From Barthelona sp. PAP020 (lineage: Eukaryota; Metamonada: BaSk clade), in contig JARQWU010000162.1 in the NCBI GenBank assembly GCA_040182905.1, positions 1 to 23,972 on the forward strand: a stretch of 23,972 nt of DNA, written 5' to 3'. Both the position numbers and the translations under genes were made by a program. Positions 23,783 through 23,972 of this stretch are shown piece by piece. The notes below the pieces were generated by a model. That model was not told the origin of the DNA. It ran no database searches and was given only the letters and a program-made list of their open reading frames with translations. Within the stretch, counting starts at the first letter, position 1. Each line of letters begins with the position of its first letter.

Positions 23783-23972
23783 ACATTTTCTCTCTTTGTT
23801 TTTTCTTGTAATAATAAAACACGGACTTTACAACTCTATGGTTTGGGAGAAAGGAATCAACCCATGAAAGAAACGAGTAGATGTAAGGGAACCTCCACGG
23901 CTCTCAAAATTAATAAAAAAAAAAAAAGAGAACGGCAGTTACCCAGAAATTTGACTGCCTAGCTTCTTATTC
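23783..23972. other. right flank with A13 run and short hairpin, richer in G+C
   Basis: No gene is seen before the window ends. After about 23820 the sequence becomes richer in G+C than other spacers. It contains an A13 run (23915-23927) and a six-base inverted repeat, GGCAGT (23934-23939) with ACTGCC (23954-23959), around a 14-base loop. This could be the edge of a repeat or an insertion, but nothing in the window matches it. Confidence 0.3.

Noticed and set aside
1-23972. CRISPR array, bacterial operon or phage content
   Set aside because: No regularly spaced repeats, no ribosome-binding sites, and the recognised proteins are all eukaryote-specific or eukaryote-type.

Overview
The window is AT-rich eukaryotic nuclear DNA from a protist. 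It carries eleven to thirteen uninterrupted protein genes on both strands, with short A/T-rich spacers and many homopolymer T or A runs. The standard code fits: TAA, TAG and TGA all end otherwise well-behaved genes. Every gene I recognise reads through without an intron. CFAP251 (a radial-spoke base protein) and a ZC2HC1-type zinc-finger protein point to a cell with motile flagella. A compact, intron-poor flagellate (a parabasalid, a heterolobosean or similar) would fit, but the sequence alone does not fix the lineage.

Layout. Bases 1-1560 differ from the rest: richer in G+C, with an open fragment running in from the left edge and a decayed coding stretch on the minus strand (603-1398) that changes frame and carries stops. 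From 1633 the ordinary gene array begins: NUFIP1-like and Hikeshi-like genes (minus), an 11-TM AAAP-family transporter (plus), a zinc-finger protein and the TFIIIB subunit BDP1 (minus), CFAP251 and a 110-residue orphan (plus), HSBP1 and ABCF2/ARB1 (minus), and a very basic coiled-coil protein (plus). A gene-free, more G+C-rich stretch follows (13369-14162) with a run of adjacent hairpins. After it come a disordered acidic protein and a giant coiled-coil/armadillo-repeat protein (both minus), then a helical orphan (plus). The last 150 bases again change in composition.

Themes. Three genes serve ribosome or RNA production: NUFIP1 (box C/D snoRNP assembly), BDP1 (Pol III initiation) and ABCF2/ARB1 (ribosome biogenesis and recycling). 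Two serve the heat-shock response: Hikeshi (Hsp70 nuclear import) and HSBP1 (HSF1-binding coiled coil). Two are flagellum-associated. They are not an operon. The clustering probably reflects only dense packing, although several neighbours share short divergent promoters (only 89 bp between BDP1 and CFAP251).

The least explained items are the hairpin cluster at 13576-13715, an imperfect 52-nt hairpin at 10494-10545, a hairpin followed by T8 at 9424-9461, the giant ARM/coiled-coil protein, and the small orphans. I did not find a clearly new multi-gene system. The hairpin cluster, a candidate structured RNA, is the best lead.
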